DNA from: an uncultured Bacteroidales bacterium
GTDB taxonomy: Bacteria; Bacteroidota; Bacteroidia; Bacteroidales; Paludibacteraceae
Direction: 5' to 3'
NCBI GenBank assembly: GCA_902785605.1
Contig: CACZZL010000009.1
Location: forward strand, 1 to 64,000
DNA length: 64,000 bases
The notes under the pieces are model-generated. The model was given only the letters and a program-made list of their open reading frames with translations. It was not told the DNA's origin and searched no databases. Shown piece after piece: positions 16,350-24,912 of this stretch. The position numbers and the translations under genes are program-made. Within the stretch, counting starts at the first letter, position 1, and the number at the start of each line of letters is the position of its first letter.

Positions 16350-17360
16350 TTAATGTTGACCTGATTGTTTGAAGCGAACGACGGCGCGTCTCCATGTAGC
16401 GGCATCGATGGCGGGGTAACCCATGTATGTACCGGATTTGCGGATAGAGTTGGGAACGCCTGTTTGGGCGCCGAAGACGCAGTTATCCGCGATCTCGATA
16501 TGTCCCGCCACGCCGACCTGTCCGGCTAAGATGCAATGTTTACCGACCTTGGAACTACCGGCGATACCCACTTGGGCACAGCAGAAAGTGGATTCGCCGA
16601 TCTCCACATTGTGGGCGATCTGGACGAGGTTGTCTATCTTGGCATTCTTGCGCACGATGGTGCTACCCATCATAGCGCGGTCGATAGTGGTATTAGCGCC
16701 GATCTCCACATCGTCCTCAATGATGACATTGCCGATCTGCGGAATCTTTTGGTTCACCCCTTGCGCATCGGGTTCGAAACCAAAGCCGTCGGAACCGATG
16801 ACCACACCGGCATGGAGGATACAGTCTTTCCCGATCACCGAATGGGCGTACACCTTGACACCGGCGTACAGCACCGTGTTGTCTCCGATGGTCACGTTGT
16901 CACCGATATAGACGTTGGGGTATATCTGCACACCGGCACCCAAGCGCACGTTCTGACCGATATACGCAAACGCACCGACATACGCATCGTCGGGCACGGC
17001 TACGCCTTGAGCAATGAACGACGGCTGTTCCACGCCCTGCTTGCGCGGGTTCATGGCTTTGGAGACCAGTTGCAACAACTGTCCCATAGCACCGCGTGCG
17101 TTCTCCACCAGAATGAACGCACCACCGGCTTTGCCTTCTCCGTCAGGAAAAGCGATCTTGCCTTCTACGAGGCTACGGGTGATAAGCACCACGCCCGCTT
17201 TGGTCGTAGCCAAATACGGCAGGTATTTCTCTTCGGTAACAAACGACAGGTGTTTGGCCTGCGCTTGCTCGATCGGTGCCACATCACTGACCAGGGCATT
17301 CGAATTACCATACAACGCCCCGCCCAATAAAGCAGCTATTTGTTGTGCACTAAATTCCAT
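16350..17360 (-). CDS. lpxD: UDP-3-O-(3-hydroxyacyl)glucosamine N-acyltransferase
   Basis: 336-aa third enzyme of lipid A synthesis. The N-terminal uridine-binding domain (MEFSAQQIAALLGGAL, HLSFVTEEKYLPYL) is followed by a hexapeptide-repeat beta-helix (VRLGAGVQIYPNVYIGDN) and the catalytic-His segment IAHNVEIGE. The end, GVPNSIRKSGTYMGYPAI, is typical. Order lpxD-lpxC-lpxA matches the Bacteroidetes lipid A cluster. Its ATG overlaps the upstream HD gene by 1 nt (TAATG). Confidence 0.96.
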   Translation of the reverse strand: MEFSAQQIAALLGGALYGNSNALVSDVAPIEQAQAKHLSFVTEEKYLPYLATTKAGVVLITRSLVEGKIAFPDGEGKAGGAFILVENARGAMGQLLQLVSKAMNPRKQGVEQPSFIAQGVAVPDDAYVGAFAYIGQNVRLGAGVQIYPNVYIGDNVTIGDNTVLYAGVKVYAHSVIGKDCILHAGVVIGSDGFGFEPDAQGVNQKIPQIGNVIIEDDVEIGANTTIDRAMMGSTIVRKNAKIDNLVQIAHNVEIGESTFCCAQVGIAGSSKVGKHCILAGQVGVAGHIEIADNCVFGAQTGVPNSIRKSGTYMGYPAIDAATWRRAVVRFKQSGQH

Positions 17361-18583
17361 TACAATCTGTATTTAAAAATATACCGTTTTGTCGGCTTGC
17401 GGGTAAGCGCGGCAAGATCCAATATCTCACTTGCCTGCGCAATGTCGCGCACCGTGCCGTCGGAGTATAAAATGTCGATCGAATCGGCCTTTTCTGAATA
17501 CGTATTACTGGTCGACACATGCTCCGACCAGAGGTACTCGCCGTCCTTTTCGTCTATTCCCAATGCCTGTGCATAGGTCTTGTTGAGCGCCTTTTTCTGC
17601 TCATCGGTCAACGGTGCGTCCAACAGTTCTCCGCGGAACAGCCGACGATTAATGAAACTGCGGCTCAGTGCACTCAGCACTTTGTCATCACTGCTGATCC
17701 ATGCTTTGATGGCGCACAGCACATCGTTATCGTCCAAGAGGGCGTATTGCTCCAAAGCCTCGCTGGTCGGCGAGAACATGGAGAAGTCCACGCGCTGGTA
17801 GAGGAAATAACGCAGGGCCGGTGAGCAGAACAGCTCTTTTCCGTCCTGCGCCAACTCTTTGGCACGGCTGAGAATCTTAATCAAATGCTGCTCGGCAGCG
17901 ACGGATGTCTTGTGCAAATAGACCTGCCAGTACATCAGACGACGCGCTACCAGGAACTTCTCCACCGAGTAGATACCCTTTACCTGTACCACCAGCCGGT
18001 CGTCGCGTACGTCGAGCATCTTAAGCAGACGCTCACTCGCCACACGACCTTCCTGCACGCCCGTAAAGAACGAATCGCGGCACAGATAATCCATGCGGTC
18101 CACGTCCAATTGACTGGAGATGAGTTGATGTAAGAAATGTTTGGGATACTCGTTCTTGAAGATAGCGATCGCTGTATCCAATTGACCGTTCAGATCAATG
18201 TTGATGCGCTCCATCATGAGAAGCGATATGTCCTCGTGCGTCACACCATCCACCAGCGTGTGCTCCAGCACATGCGAGAACGGTCCATGTCCGATATCGT
18301 GCAGCAGAATCGCGATCATTGCTGCCGTCTCTTCCTCTTCTGTGATCTCCACATCCTTCAGCCGCAGCGAACGAATCGCCTCTTGCATAAGGTGCATCGC
18401 GCCTAACGAATGACCGAAGCGGCTATGCAGCGCACCCGGGTAAACCAAGTACGACAAACCTAACTGACGGATACGGTTCAGACGCTGCACGTAGGGGTGC
18501 TGTAACACGTCGTACACCAGTTCATTCGGTATAGACAAGAACCCGAAAACAGGGTCGTTGATTATCTTTCTTTTGTTGGCCAT
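17360..18583 (-). CDS. HD superfamily phosphohydrolase (dGTPase-like)
   Basis: 407-aa HD-domain protein: INDPVFGFLSIPNEL at the start, the metal-binding His in LHSRFGHSLGAMHL, the HD pair in ILLHDIGHGPFSH, and the distal Asp in LDVDRMDYLCRDS. The family is related to dGTP triphosphohydrolases and SAMHD1; the substrate of this bacterial branch is not established. It is regularly the gene before lpxD in Bacteroidetes, and here it heads the lpx operon with its own promoter. Confidence 0.93.
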   Translation of the reverse strand: MANKRKIINDPVFGFLSIPNELVYDVLQHPYVQRLNRIRQLGLSYLVYPGALHSRFGHSLGAMHLMQEAIRSLRLKDVEITEEEETAAMIAILLHDIGHGPFSHVLEHTLVDGVTHEDISLLMMERINIDLNGQLDTAIAIFKNEYPKHFLHQLISSQLDVDRMDYLCRDSFFTGVQEGRVASERLLKMLDVRDDRLVVQVKGIYSVEKFLVARRLMYWQVYLHKTSVAAEQHLIKILSRAKELAQDGKELFCSPALRYFLYQRVDFSMFSPTSEALEQYALLDDNDVLCAIKAWISSDDKVLSALSRSFINRRLFRGELLDAPLTDEQKKALNKTYAQALGIDEKDGEYLWSEHVSTSNTYSEKADSIDILYSDGTVRDIAQASEILDLAALTRKPTKRYIFKYRL

Positions 18584-18599
18584 AATTCAAAAAAGCGTG

Positions 18600-18630
18600 C
18601 AAAGATACAAATAAAATATGAGATATGCAA
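18600..18630 (-). promoter_or_regulatory. promoter of the HD-lpx operon
   Basis: On the minus strand TTG (18630-18628) in the context TTGCATAT, 20 nt, then TATCTTTG (18607-18600). It starts right after the terminator of the downstream-oriented PUL. Confidence 0.78.
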
Positions 18631-18632
18631 GA

Positions 18633-18658
18633 AAAAAGCGCTTTTTGGGGCGCTTTTT
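18633..18658 (-). terminator. terminator at the end of the PUL operon
   Basis: AAAAAGCGC and GCGCTTTTT form a 9-bp stem with an 8-nt loop; T-runs flank both sides. It ends transcription of the beta-propeller-like gene before the HD-lpx promoter. Confidence 0.85.
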
Positions 18659-18681
18659 CCTTTTTTTTATCCATGCTTCAT

Positions 18682-19767
18682 TTATTGTGCACGTCGGCCG
18701 TCGAGCGTGTAAAGTCCATCTGTACTCTGCACGTACAGCACCTTGTCGATCATCACCAAACGGTTGTTTTTCTCCGTTGAAATCGACTCAATCTCTTCTC
18801 CCCACTTGCGGGTAAATTTATAGATTGGCGGGTTACCGTCATCGGCATCCGAGGTGGTATAGAACGTGTCGTCGTCCAACCAACAAATCGCCTCACCTTG
18901 CCACTCGTAGGTATTATACGCCTTGATGGGTTGCGGTTGACGTTTGATTGCATCCGCTACACTCTCTCCGTCCTGACGCACCCAATAGAGTACCCAGCAA
19001 TAAGTCGCCACGATGTTATTGTGGTTCTTGATGAGGATGTACTTACCGTCCGGAGAGATGTCCGCTGCGGTGACTAAGTGGAAACCCTTATACGGCTTAC
19101 TTCCTTCACCCAGGTCCGACTTCACACCCAGGTCGCAAACATACTCCAATGTCTGCGTCTCAGTGCCGTAGTCCAAGCGGAACGGAATACGGAACACCTG
19201 GCACACATCGTAATAGACCTTGGTGATGATGTAAATCATGTTCTCTACATTGTCGTACATCAGCGCCTCGTTGTTATGCTTCTTACCGTCCGGATAGACG
19301 TACTTGATCTGTTGCGGTGTCACCGTTATCTCGGGTGTGTTGGCTGAGTCAATTGCCGGCTCTTTGAAATAGACGATGCTGTAGTTACCGTCCGTTTCGT
19401 CGTTGTCGCCGAACGCTCCTATGAACAGGTAGTTGGTGTCGTTATACACACCGCCGCTCATATCTTCCCAGTCCCAGCGAATCGATTTGTCGAACTTCAC
19501 TTTGCAGGCCCGTTTCTCGCCTTTCTCGTCGGTTGCAATGATATACTTCACCGTCTCATCGCTCTGCATCCAGATGAAACCCGGCGTCACGCGTGAACAA
19601 GCAATACCGGATACCTCAATGATGTTCTCGTTGATATCCAGTGTGCCGCACTGTGTTTTCTTCCACGAATAGTTCCACTCCAGCACCTCCCCGTTATAAG
19701 TCAAAGGAGGAGCTGCAAAAGCCGAGATGCCCATCAGCATCATTCCGAATAATAGAATCTTTTTCAT
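18682..19767 (-). CDS. secreted beta-propeller-like protein, last gene of the PUL
   Basis: About 361 aa with signal peptide MKKILLFGMMLMGISAFA. The mature part shows repeated short beta motifs with Asp/Gly turns (ISPDGKYILIKNHNN, YVYPDGKKHNNEALMYDN, AICWLDDDTFYTTSDADDG) that suggest a propeller or integrin-like fold; no family is firmly recognised. The end VLYVQSTDGLYTLDGRRAQ resembles the short sorting-like tails of other secreted proteins in this window. Start ATG 19767 is chosen over 19776 because the signal peptide begins MKK. It may bind or process glycans at the surface, given its place at the end of the PUL. Confidence 0.75.
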   Translation of the reverse strand: MKKILLFGMMLMGISAFAAPPLTYNGEVLEWNYSWKKTQCGTLDINENIIEVSGIACSRVTPGFIWMQSDETVKYIIATDEKGEKRACKVKFDKSIRWDWEDMSGGVYNDTNYLFIGAFGDNDETDGNYSIVYFKEPAIDSANTPEITVTPQQIKYVYPDGKKHNNEALMYDNVENMIYIITKVYYDVCQVFRIPFRLDYGTETQTLEYVCDLGVKSDLGEGSKPYKGFHLVTAADISPDGKYILIKNHNNIVATYCWVLYWVRQDGESVADAIKRQPQPIKAYNTYEWQGEAICWLDDDTFYTTSDADDGNPPIYKFTRKWGEEIESISTEKNNRLVMIDKVLYVQSTDGLYTLDGRRAQ

Positions 19768-19769
19768 AA

Positions 19770-19804
19770 CTATCACCTTTCACCAATAAGCTATAACCTT
19801 TACT
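19770..19804 (+). repeat. heptamer array CTATCAC, CTTTCAC, CAATAAG, CTATAAC, CTTTACT
   Basis: Five degenerate 7-nt units fill the gap between the transporter and the propeller gene. The unit family also occurs at 43657-43691. Confidence 0.65.
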
Positions 19805-20687
19805 TTGACAACGCATACATAGCGAACGCTGCACAGCCGATACCGGAGATCTGGAACCAGGTCGGCTCAACCGGTTCGTTGAATATATACGCGATGATGA
19901 ACGACAGCAGCACGGTTACCATCGGTGACAGACCCTCCATCGGTGATACGATCACTGCCTTGCCGTGACGATACGCATACACGAGCGTCAGGGCACCAAT
20001 TGAGTTCAGGATCTGAATACCGAAGCACATCGCGCTTTTGCTCCATACTTCTTCTCCGGCGAAGAACGCTGCGGCATCTCCATTCATGAAATACGCTACC
20101 GGAATGAGTACCAAACCCGACAATGCCATCCAGCAGAAGATGGACTCGGCATCCATATGGTTGTTGGCAAACTTCATGAAGAAGCCCTGGATACCCCAAG
20201 CCAGCAACACCAGGCAAGCCAGTACGATCATCAGCACCATGTTAGAAACCGAACCGCTCTGGTCGGACTCCAACGACAGCAACAGAATAGCTGCCAAAGC
20301 GACGATGATACCGGCAATCTGCCATTTGGTAGCACGCTCTTTGAGGAAAATAGCAGCGAGTGTGATCACGATCACCGGTGACATGGAAATGAACGGATAA
20401 ACGATATAAGTCGGACCAAAGGTCAGGGCCTTGAACAATGCCAATTGTCCACCGGCACCGAGCAAACCGACTGTACAACCGAGCAACGCCGATTTCCAAT
20501 CGTGCAGGAACTTACCTTTGTTGATGATAAGCGCTGTGATCGCGCACGGAATCATCGTCAGTGCCCAAATAATATACGTCACTGTATCAGGTATACCGTG
20601 CTGAATCTGATACCCGGAGAATGCGCCCCATACACCCCACGTGATGACGGTGATGAGGATAAATACTAACCACAATTTGTTTTTCAT
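19800..20687 (-). CDS. EamA/DMT-family transporter
   Basis: 295 aa with ten predicted membrane helices in two homologous halves, the fold of the drug/metabolite transporter superfamily. The first half has PFISMSPVIVITLAAIFLKERATKWQ and the second SPMEGLSPMVTVLLSFIIAYIFNEP, the paired EamA motifs. The C-terminus is short and lacks soluble domains. Place between GH31 and the propeller gene suggests it carries the monosaccharide released in the periplasm across the inner membrane; the substrate itself is inference. Confidence 0.88.
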   Translation of the reverse strand: MKNKLWLVFILITVITWGVWGAFSGYQIQHGIPDTVTYIIWALTMIPCAITALIINKGKFLHDWKSALLGCTVGLLGAGGQLALFKALTFGPTYIVYPFISMSPVIVITLAAIFLKERATKWQIAGIIVALAAILLLSLESDQSGSVSNMVLMIVLACLVLLAWGIQGFFMKFANNHMDAESIFCWMALSGLVLIPVAYFMNGDAAAFFAGEEVWSKSAMCFGIQILNSIGALTLVYAYRHGKAVIVSPMEGLSPMVTVLLSFIIAYIFNEPVEPTWFQISGIGCAAFAMYALSK

Positions 20688-20689
20688 AA

Positions 20690-22231
20690 CTATTTCAATT
20701 TTTCAAAATAAGGCAATCTGTCCAGCGGAACCTGTATATGATAGGTTTTCCCGCCTTTGTATTTACGTCCTTGTTCGTCACGCCAAGTGCCTTTTGGTAA
20801 GCGGACATCGCGCTCTAAACGGTTATCCACTACCGGCGCCACAAGATACTTATCTCCTAACATAAACTGATCTTTGCACTCCTCAAATCCCTGATGCGGG
20901 AATTGATATTCCATGCACCGAACGATGGGTTCTCCTGTTTGCGCCGCTTTACGCGCATAGGTCATTATATAGGGACCGAAAGCGGCATGTAACTTCGCCA
21001 TCTTCTGCACAATAGCGAGGTTTTCCTTACTAAGTATGCGCCACGGAGCTACGGAGAACTGCATCATCGGCATCAAGGCATGCACCTGTGCCGAACGGAC
21101 GATGAGCGCTTGGTCAAACTCATCATCCTTGATATTGAGGAATGCCGCCCATTGACCACCTCCGATCATATCGGGGCATGCGTAGGCATAACCCATCAGA
21201 CCTGCCACACACATCTGCGGAATAAGCTGGCGCACGGCATCCCAACTATAGTCTTTATCTCCTAAGCGCTGTACTAAAGGTTGGCCACCCATCTTCCAGC
21301 ATGCACGGTACTCATTGAAGGGGAAAGACAAACCGATCTTCGCCCATGAGGAGGTATGATCCACATTGGTTGCCATCTTATCATAGGCGCTGATGGCAGT
21401 CGAAGCATAGCAATTGTTATCTCCCGCATCGAACTTGAATCCGTCAATTCCATAATTCTCCTGCGCCTGCTTGAGCACTTGCACAAAATAATCTGCGGCC
21501 TCCGGATTGGTCAAGTCATAACAAGCACTATAGCCGTTCCACCAGTTGAGTATCGCCGTACCCCCGTCCGGGTTGCGCAATAAGTATCCTTTCGCTTCCA
21601 ACGCACGGAACTCCGGCGAGTCAGGACTGACAAACGGACAAATCCACACCATCACTTTAAAGCCCAACGCGTGGAGTTCGTCTATCATCCCTTTAGGATC
21701 CGGGAAACGTTCTGCCTTAAAATCGAAATTGCCGTAATAGCGTTGCCAGTTATCATCGATCATCAGCACGCCTACCGGAAAACCGTTATCAATCACCGCA
21801 TGCGCATAGTGGAGGATATCTTCCTGGTTCTGGTTGTACATTAACTCAATCCAGGTGTTGTACTGCGGCATAGTGAAGAAAAGCGTATCCGGTAACATCC
21901 CGTTCGCCGGGAAATACTTTAACTGCGCAGCCAAATACGCATCACGGAGCGTCTCACCTGCCTTCACACGCGTAAGGGGCCTAGAAGCCTTAATGTCACC
22001 ATTTACAGCCTCAAAAGCAAACGCTCCTTCACTCCACATATACTCGCCTTCCGAAGAGAGGAAAAGCGGCACCAATTGGTTATTGGCATCTTGTGTAGCC
22101 AAATCGAATACCGATAGGTTTGTGTAAGGTTGTTCATGACCCAAACCTACCGATGCGCCCCACCATTGCGCAGCGTGCATGGTGTAGGACACCGCAAGCA
22201 ACAATACTATGTATTTAATCCGGCAGGCCAT
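20690..22231 (-). CDS. glycoside hydrolase family 31
   Basis: About 513 aa with an N-terminal signal peptide (MACRIKYIVLLLAVSYTMHA). After a beta-sandwich comes the (beta/alpha)8 barrel: VGVLMIDDNWQRYYGNFDF, then GIDGFKFDAGDN with the likely catalytic nucleophile Asp near residue 268, and YACPDMIGGG with the acid/base Asp near 355. The LVQRLGDKDYSWDA segment resembles the MYORG-type subgroup, in which alpha-galactosidase activity is known; alpha-glucosidase or another alpha-glycosidase is possible. It overlaps the upstream DUF4832 gene by 17 nt (23 nt if the ATG at 22237 is used), indicating coupled expression in the PUL. Confidence 0.9.
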   Translation of the reverse strand: MACRIKYIVLLLAVSYTMHAAQWWGASVGLGHEQPYTNLSVFDLATQDANNQLVPLFLSSEGEYMWSEGAFAFEAVNGDIKASRPLTRVKAGETLRDAYLAAQLKYFPANGMLPDTLFFTMPQYNTWIELMYNQNQEDILHYAHAVIDNGFPVGVLMIDDNWQRYYGNFDFKAERFPDPKGMIDELHALGFKVMVWICPFVSPDSPEFRALEAKGYLLRNPDGGTAILNWWNGYSACYDLTNPEAADYFVQVLKQAQENYGIDGFKFDAGDNNCYASTAISAYDKMATNVDHTSSWAKIGLSFPFNEYRACWKMGGQPLVQRLGDKDYSWDAVRQLIPQMCVAGLMGYAYACPDMIGGGQWAAFLNIKDDEFDQALIVRSAQVHALMPMMQFSVAPWRILSKENLAIVQKMAKLHAAFGPYIMTYARKAAQTGEPIVRCMEYQFPHQGFEECKDQFMLGDKYLVAPVVDNRLERDVRLPKGTWRDEQGRKYKGGKTYHIQVPLDRLPYFEKLK

Positions 22232-23624
22232 TAACATTGATAGTTGTTATGTAGTTATAACCCGTCTCTGCCTCCCACATGTCGTTGTTGGCCAGACGAA
22301 TGGAGTACCGCGGGTCGTCGTGCAAGGACGGATAGGGGTCCGGCAGGTTGAGGTAGAGTTTGTACTCGCCTGCCGACAGATCCTTCAGCACGCAAGAGAG
22401 TGTGAACTTACTGGTCTCACCCGGCATCCAGAAACGCGGATCCACATCTTGTTTGAAGATATGTTTCTCGCTTGGGTTGCCGGCATTGACGAACACCAAC
22501 TCCACATCGCGCGCGTTCATCGGCGCCGCAAAACCACGGTTGTTCATGACGCAGTGCGCCTCAAAGGTACCTCCCACTTTCGGTTGGGAGGTCAAAGTCA
22601 CTTTCTCCAACGCCAAGCGATATCCGAGGCGCGTAAGGATCGAATCCATCGTGCCGTCCTGACGCCACATACTGGTGACGGACTCACGGTAGTCGCGGTT
22701 GAGGTAAGTCCAGTGGTACTTCTCCATTTCTTTGAGAGCGTTGACGCCGTTCGAATACGAACATTTTTCACAAGTCTCACCGCCCATCAAGGTATATTTG
22801 GTATCCTCTGCCCAGAAATTACGATCTATGTCTCCGTTCATGTAGGTTCCGACATCATTGGAGGACGAAACAAAACAGTCGTTGTGTCCGCAGATACGTG
22901 CCTTGTAGGACCCGTTATGTGCCTCTTCTGCCGTCAGCGGAGAGGATGTTGAATCACCGCGCATCTTGAGATAACGGCGCTTATAACCCGGTATACGCAG
23001 GGCCACCTGACGGTCTGCCGGCAGTGCTTCAAGCACATGCTCCAGCACTTCCCAGCGCATCTCGTAATCCGAGTCTTTGGTGGGGTTCTGTTTGTAGCCG
23101 TTATCCGTGTAATACCATTCCCCCCATGAACCGAGGAAACCGCATTGCATACACAGAATCACATCCGAATGCTTCTGCAGGTACGGCGTCAACTGGTCTA
23201 TATGACGGTGAACATATTCCGGCGTAGCGTTCCACGGCCTTGCCGACTGATCCATACTGCTTTTATAGGAGAAACGAAGCACGACTTTTGCACCGCCTTC
23301 GCGCAGGGCATTCATATTGGTTTCCAAGCGATCGAGGAACTCTTGGGGAATATCCGACTCCATGTAATCAGTCAGATAGTAGGAGTGCAGATACAATGTA
23401 AGTTTGGCGGACGACTCGCGGTTTCGGTCGATAACAGTCGCGTTCGCATGCGAATTGAGGTCCGCTGAAGTATAATAAATCTGCACAAACAAACCACGCT
23501 CGGGATTCGGGAAGATCTCATCCGTCTCGGTGAACTGGATTGTAGTGCCTTTCGGTTCAGGTTCGGGAGTATTACATGCTGCAAATAGCAGAGTTGCAAA
23601 TACTATGGGGAAAAACTTTCTCAT
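22215..23624 (-). CDS. DUF4832-family lipoprotein
   Basis: 469 aa with lipoprotein signal MRKFFPIVFATLLFAAC (lipidated Cys17) and a Pro/Glu linker. FPNPERGLFVQ opens the DUF4874-like region; LRFSYKSSM, CGFLGSWGEWYYT, KARICGHNDCF and the DUF4832 segment (GYRLALEKV, DPRFWMPGETS) follow. It lacks the extra beta-sandwich and tail of the paralog at 1582-3522. Placement between the surface glycan-binding lipoprotein and GH31 suggests a role in glycan degradation on the outer membrane; catalytic activity is inferred only from the conserved acidic and His residues. Confidence 0.82.
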   Translation of the reverse strand: MRKFFPIVFATLLFAACNTPEPEPKGTTIQFTETDEIFPNPERGLFVQIYYTSADLNSHANATVIDRNRESSAKLTLYLHSYYLTDYMESDIPQEFLDRLETNMNALREGGAKVVLRFSYKSSMDQSARPWNATPEYVHRHIDQLTPYLQKHSDVILCMQCGFLGSWGEWYYTDNGYKQNPTKDSDYEMRWEVLEHVLEALPADRQVALRIPGYKRRYLKMRGDSTSSPLTAEEAHNGSYKARICGHNDCFVSSSNDVGTYMNGDIDRNFWAEDTKYTLMGGETCEKCSYSNGVNALKEMEKYHWTYLNRDYRESVTSMWRQDGTMDSILTRLGYRLALEKVTLTSQPKVGGTFEAHCVMNNRGFAAPMNARDVELVFVNAGNPSEKHIFKQDVDPRFWMPGETSKFTLSCVLKDLSAGEYKLYLNLPDPYPSLHDDPRYSIRLANNDMWEAETGYNYITTINVNGLPD

Positions 23625-23642
23625 AACGTAAGGATAAAAAAC

Positions 23643-23680
23643 GGTACCGGTGTGGAGCGGTGTGCCACCACACCGGCACC
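23643..23680 (-). terminator. intercistronic terminator or attenuator in the PUL
   Basis: On the minus strand GGTGCCGGTGTGG, a 12-nt loop, then CCACACCGGTACC: a 13-bp stem with one G-U pair, followed by GTTTTTT. It lies after the surface lipoprotein gene and before the DUF4832/GH31 genes and would reduce enzyme-gene transcripts relative to susCD. Confidence 0.85.
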
Positions 23681-23741
23681 TTCAATCAACATTGATTAAG
23701 CTTAATTTGTGTTGTTTGTTAAGATTAACTAATTCCGGAAA

Positions 23742-24737
23742 TTATTTGTTAATTTTAACTTTCAGTTTAGCTACGTGGCCGCCAGGATTAGCCTCAGTAT
23801 CTTCGCCAATCGGCAGAATACCTACAGATTCCCAGTTTTGCTGGATGTCGAAGCCGATACCGAACTCTTCATTGCTAAGAGTAACGCCTTCCCAGCATGC
23901 CGTAGCGAGCAACTCACGGAGGAGTTGGATCTCGAACTTACCGTCTACGTACTGGCTGTTACCAACAGGAAGCTGACCTTCACCAATCATAGCGCCCCAG
24001 AAGTTGGAAGCATCACCTTCACCAATTGCAGGGTCTTTCCATGACCAACCAGAACCACCTACTTCACCCCACCATTTGAAGACAGCAGGATTGTAGATGT
24101 TCGGTTCGCCCGAAGCGAAGATAGCTGTCTCGCAAAGGAGGTCACAGTTAGCGTCTGTGAACTCGTCGCCATAACCACCGGTCAGGTCGCTATTGTCGAC
24201 GTCGAGGTACACATGGAACGGAACCCACTCGAGGTCAACGATGTCGTCCATGTTCGGCTCAACGAGGATGTTGATGTACATCTCGGTAGCGTAAACTGCA
24301 ACGCCCTTCAGGCCAAGCAGTGCTGCATTCTCAGGGCACTCGTAAGAAACGACTTTGTCTGCAGGAAGAGCTTTCCAGTCCTCAAGGCTGTTGTCAGTAA
24401 CGTCGATTTCCGGGATGTCAGCAGGCGGAGGAGTAACACCACCATCGGTTACCGTAATTTTGCATACTGCCGTTTGGTCACCAGCCTTAGCGGTGATGTT
24501 TGCTTCACCAGCTGCAATACCCTTAACCAGACCTGCGTCAACAGTTGCTACTGCCTCATTACTGGATGCCCATGTAACGTCCAGGTTGGCAGTCAACTGA
24601 GCAGTTTCACCAACAGCGATGGTAACTTCTGTCTTATTCAGACTCAGTTTGTCGGCTTGTGGCTCTTTATCTTTACATGCCACGAAACCTAATGTCAGCG
24701 CTGCAAGCGCTACAGCAAAAAATTTGTTTGCTTTCAT
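23742..24737 (-). CDS. Ig-like surface lipoprotein, putative glycan-binding (SusE/F position)
   Basis: 331 aa with lipoprotein signal MKANKFFAVALAALTLGFVAC (Cys21). A bacterial Ig-like group 2 domain (LSLNKTEVTIAVGETAQL, WASSNEAVATVDAG) covers about residues 30-95. After a Pro-rich linker a longer beta-rich domain follows (about 105-331) with many Trp residues (EWVPFHVYLDVDNSD, KWWGEVGGSGWSWKD) that suits carbohydrate binding, reminiscent of CBM9 or DOMON folds. It is the third gene after susC and susD, the usual place for a surface glycan-binding protein. The ligand is unknown. Confidence 0.85.
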   Translation of the reverse strand: MKANKFFAVALAALTLGFVACKDKEPQADKLSLNKTEVTIAVGETAQLTANLDVTWASSNEAVATVDAGLVKGIAAGEANITAKAGDQTAVCKITVTDGGVTPPPADIPEIDVTDNSLEDWKALPADKVVSYECPENAALLGLKGVAVYATEMYINILVEPNMDDIVDLEWVPFHVYLDVDNSDLTGGYGDEFTDANCDLLCETAIFASGEPNIYNPAVFKWWGEVGGSGWSWKDPAIGEGDASNFWGAMIGEGQLPVGNSQYVDGKFEIQLLRELLATACWEGVTLSNEEFGIGFDIQQNWESVGILPIGEDTEANPGGHVAKLKVKINK

Positions 24738-24790
24738 AATGTTTTGTGTTTTAATGGGTTAATAAATAATGTTGATTGGATTCTTTTTAT

Positions 24791-24901
24791 AGTTTATAGT
24801 TGAAAGTTTAAAGTTTATAGAAGTCGTCTGGTTTGAAGTTTATAGTATAAAACTTTCGTCTTTAAACTTTATTACTTCTTTCAACTCTCAACTTTCAACT
24901 T
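24791..24901 (+). repeat. two opposed heptamer arrays between susD and the lipoprotein gene
   Basis: 24791-24818 has four units (AGTTTAT, AGTTGAA, AGTTTAA, AGTTTAT); 24881-24901 has three units of the reverse-complement family (TCAACTC, TCAACTT, TCAACTT). Together with the AAACTTT stretches between them they can fold into an extended hairpin over most of the gap. Confidence 0.75.
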
Positions 24902-24912
24902 TTAACACTCAT

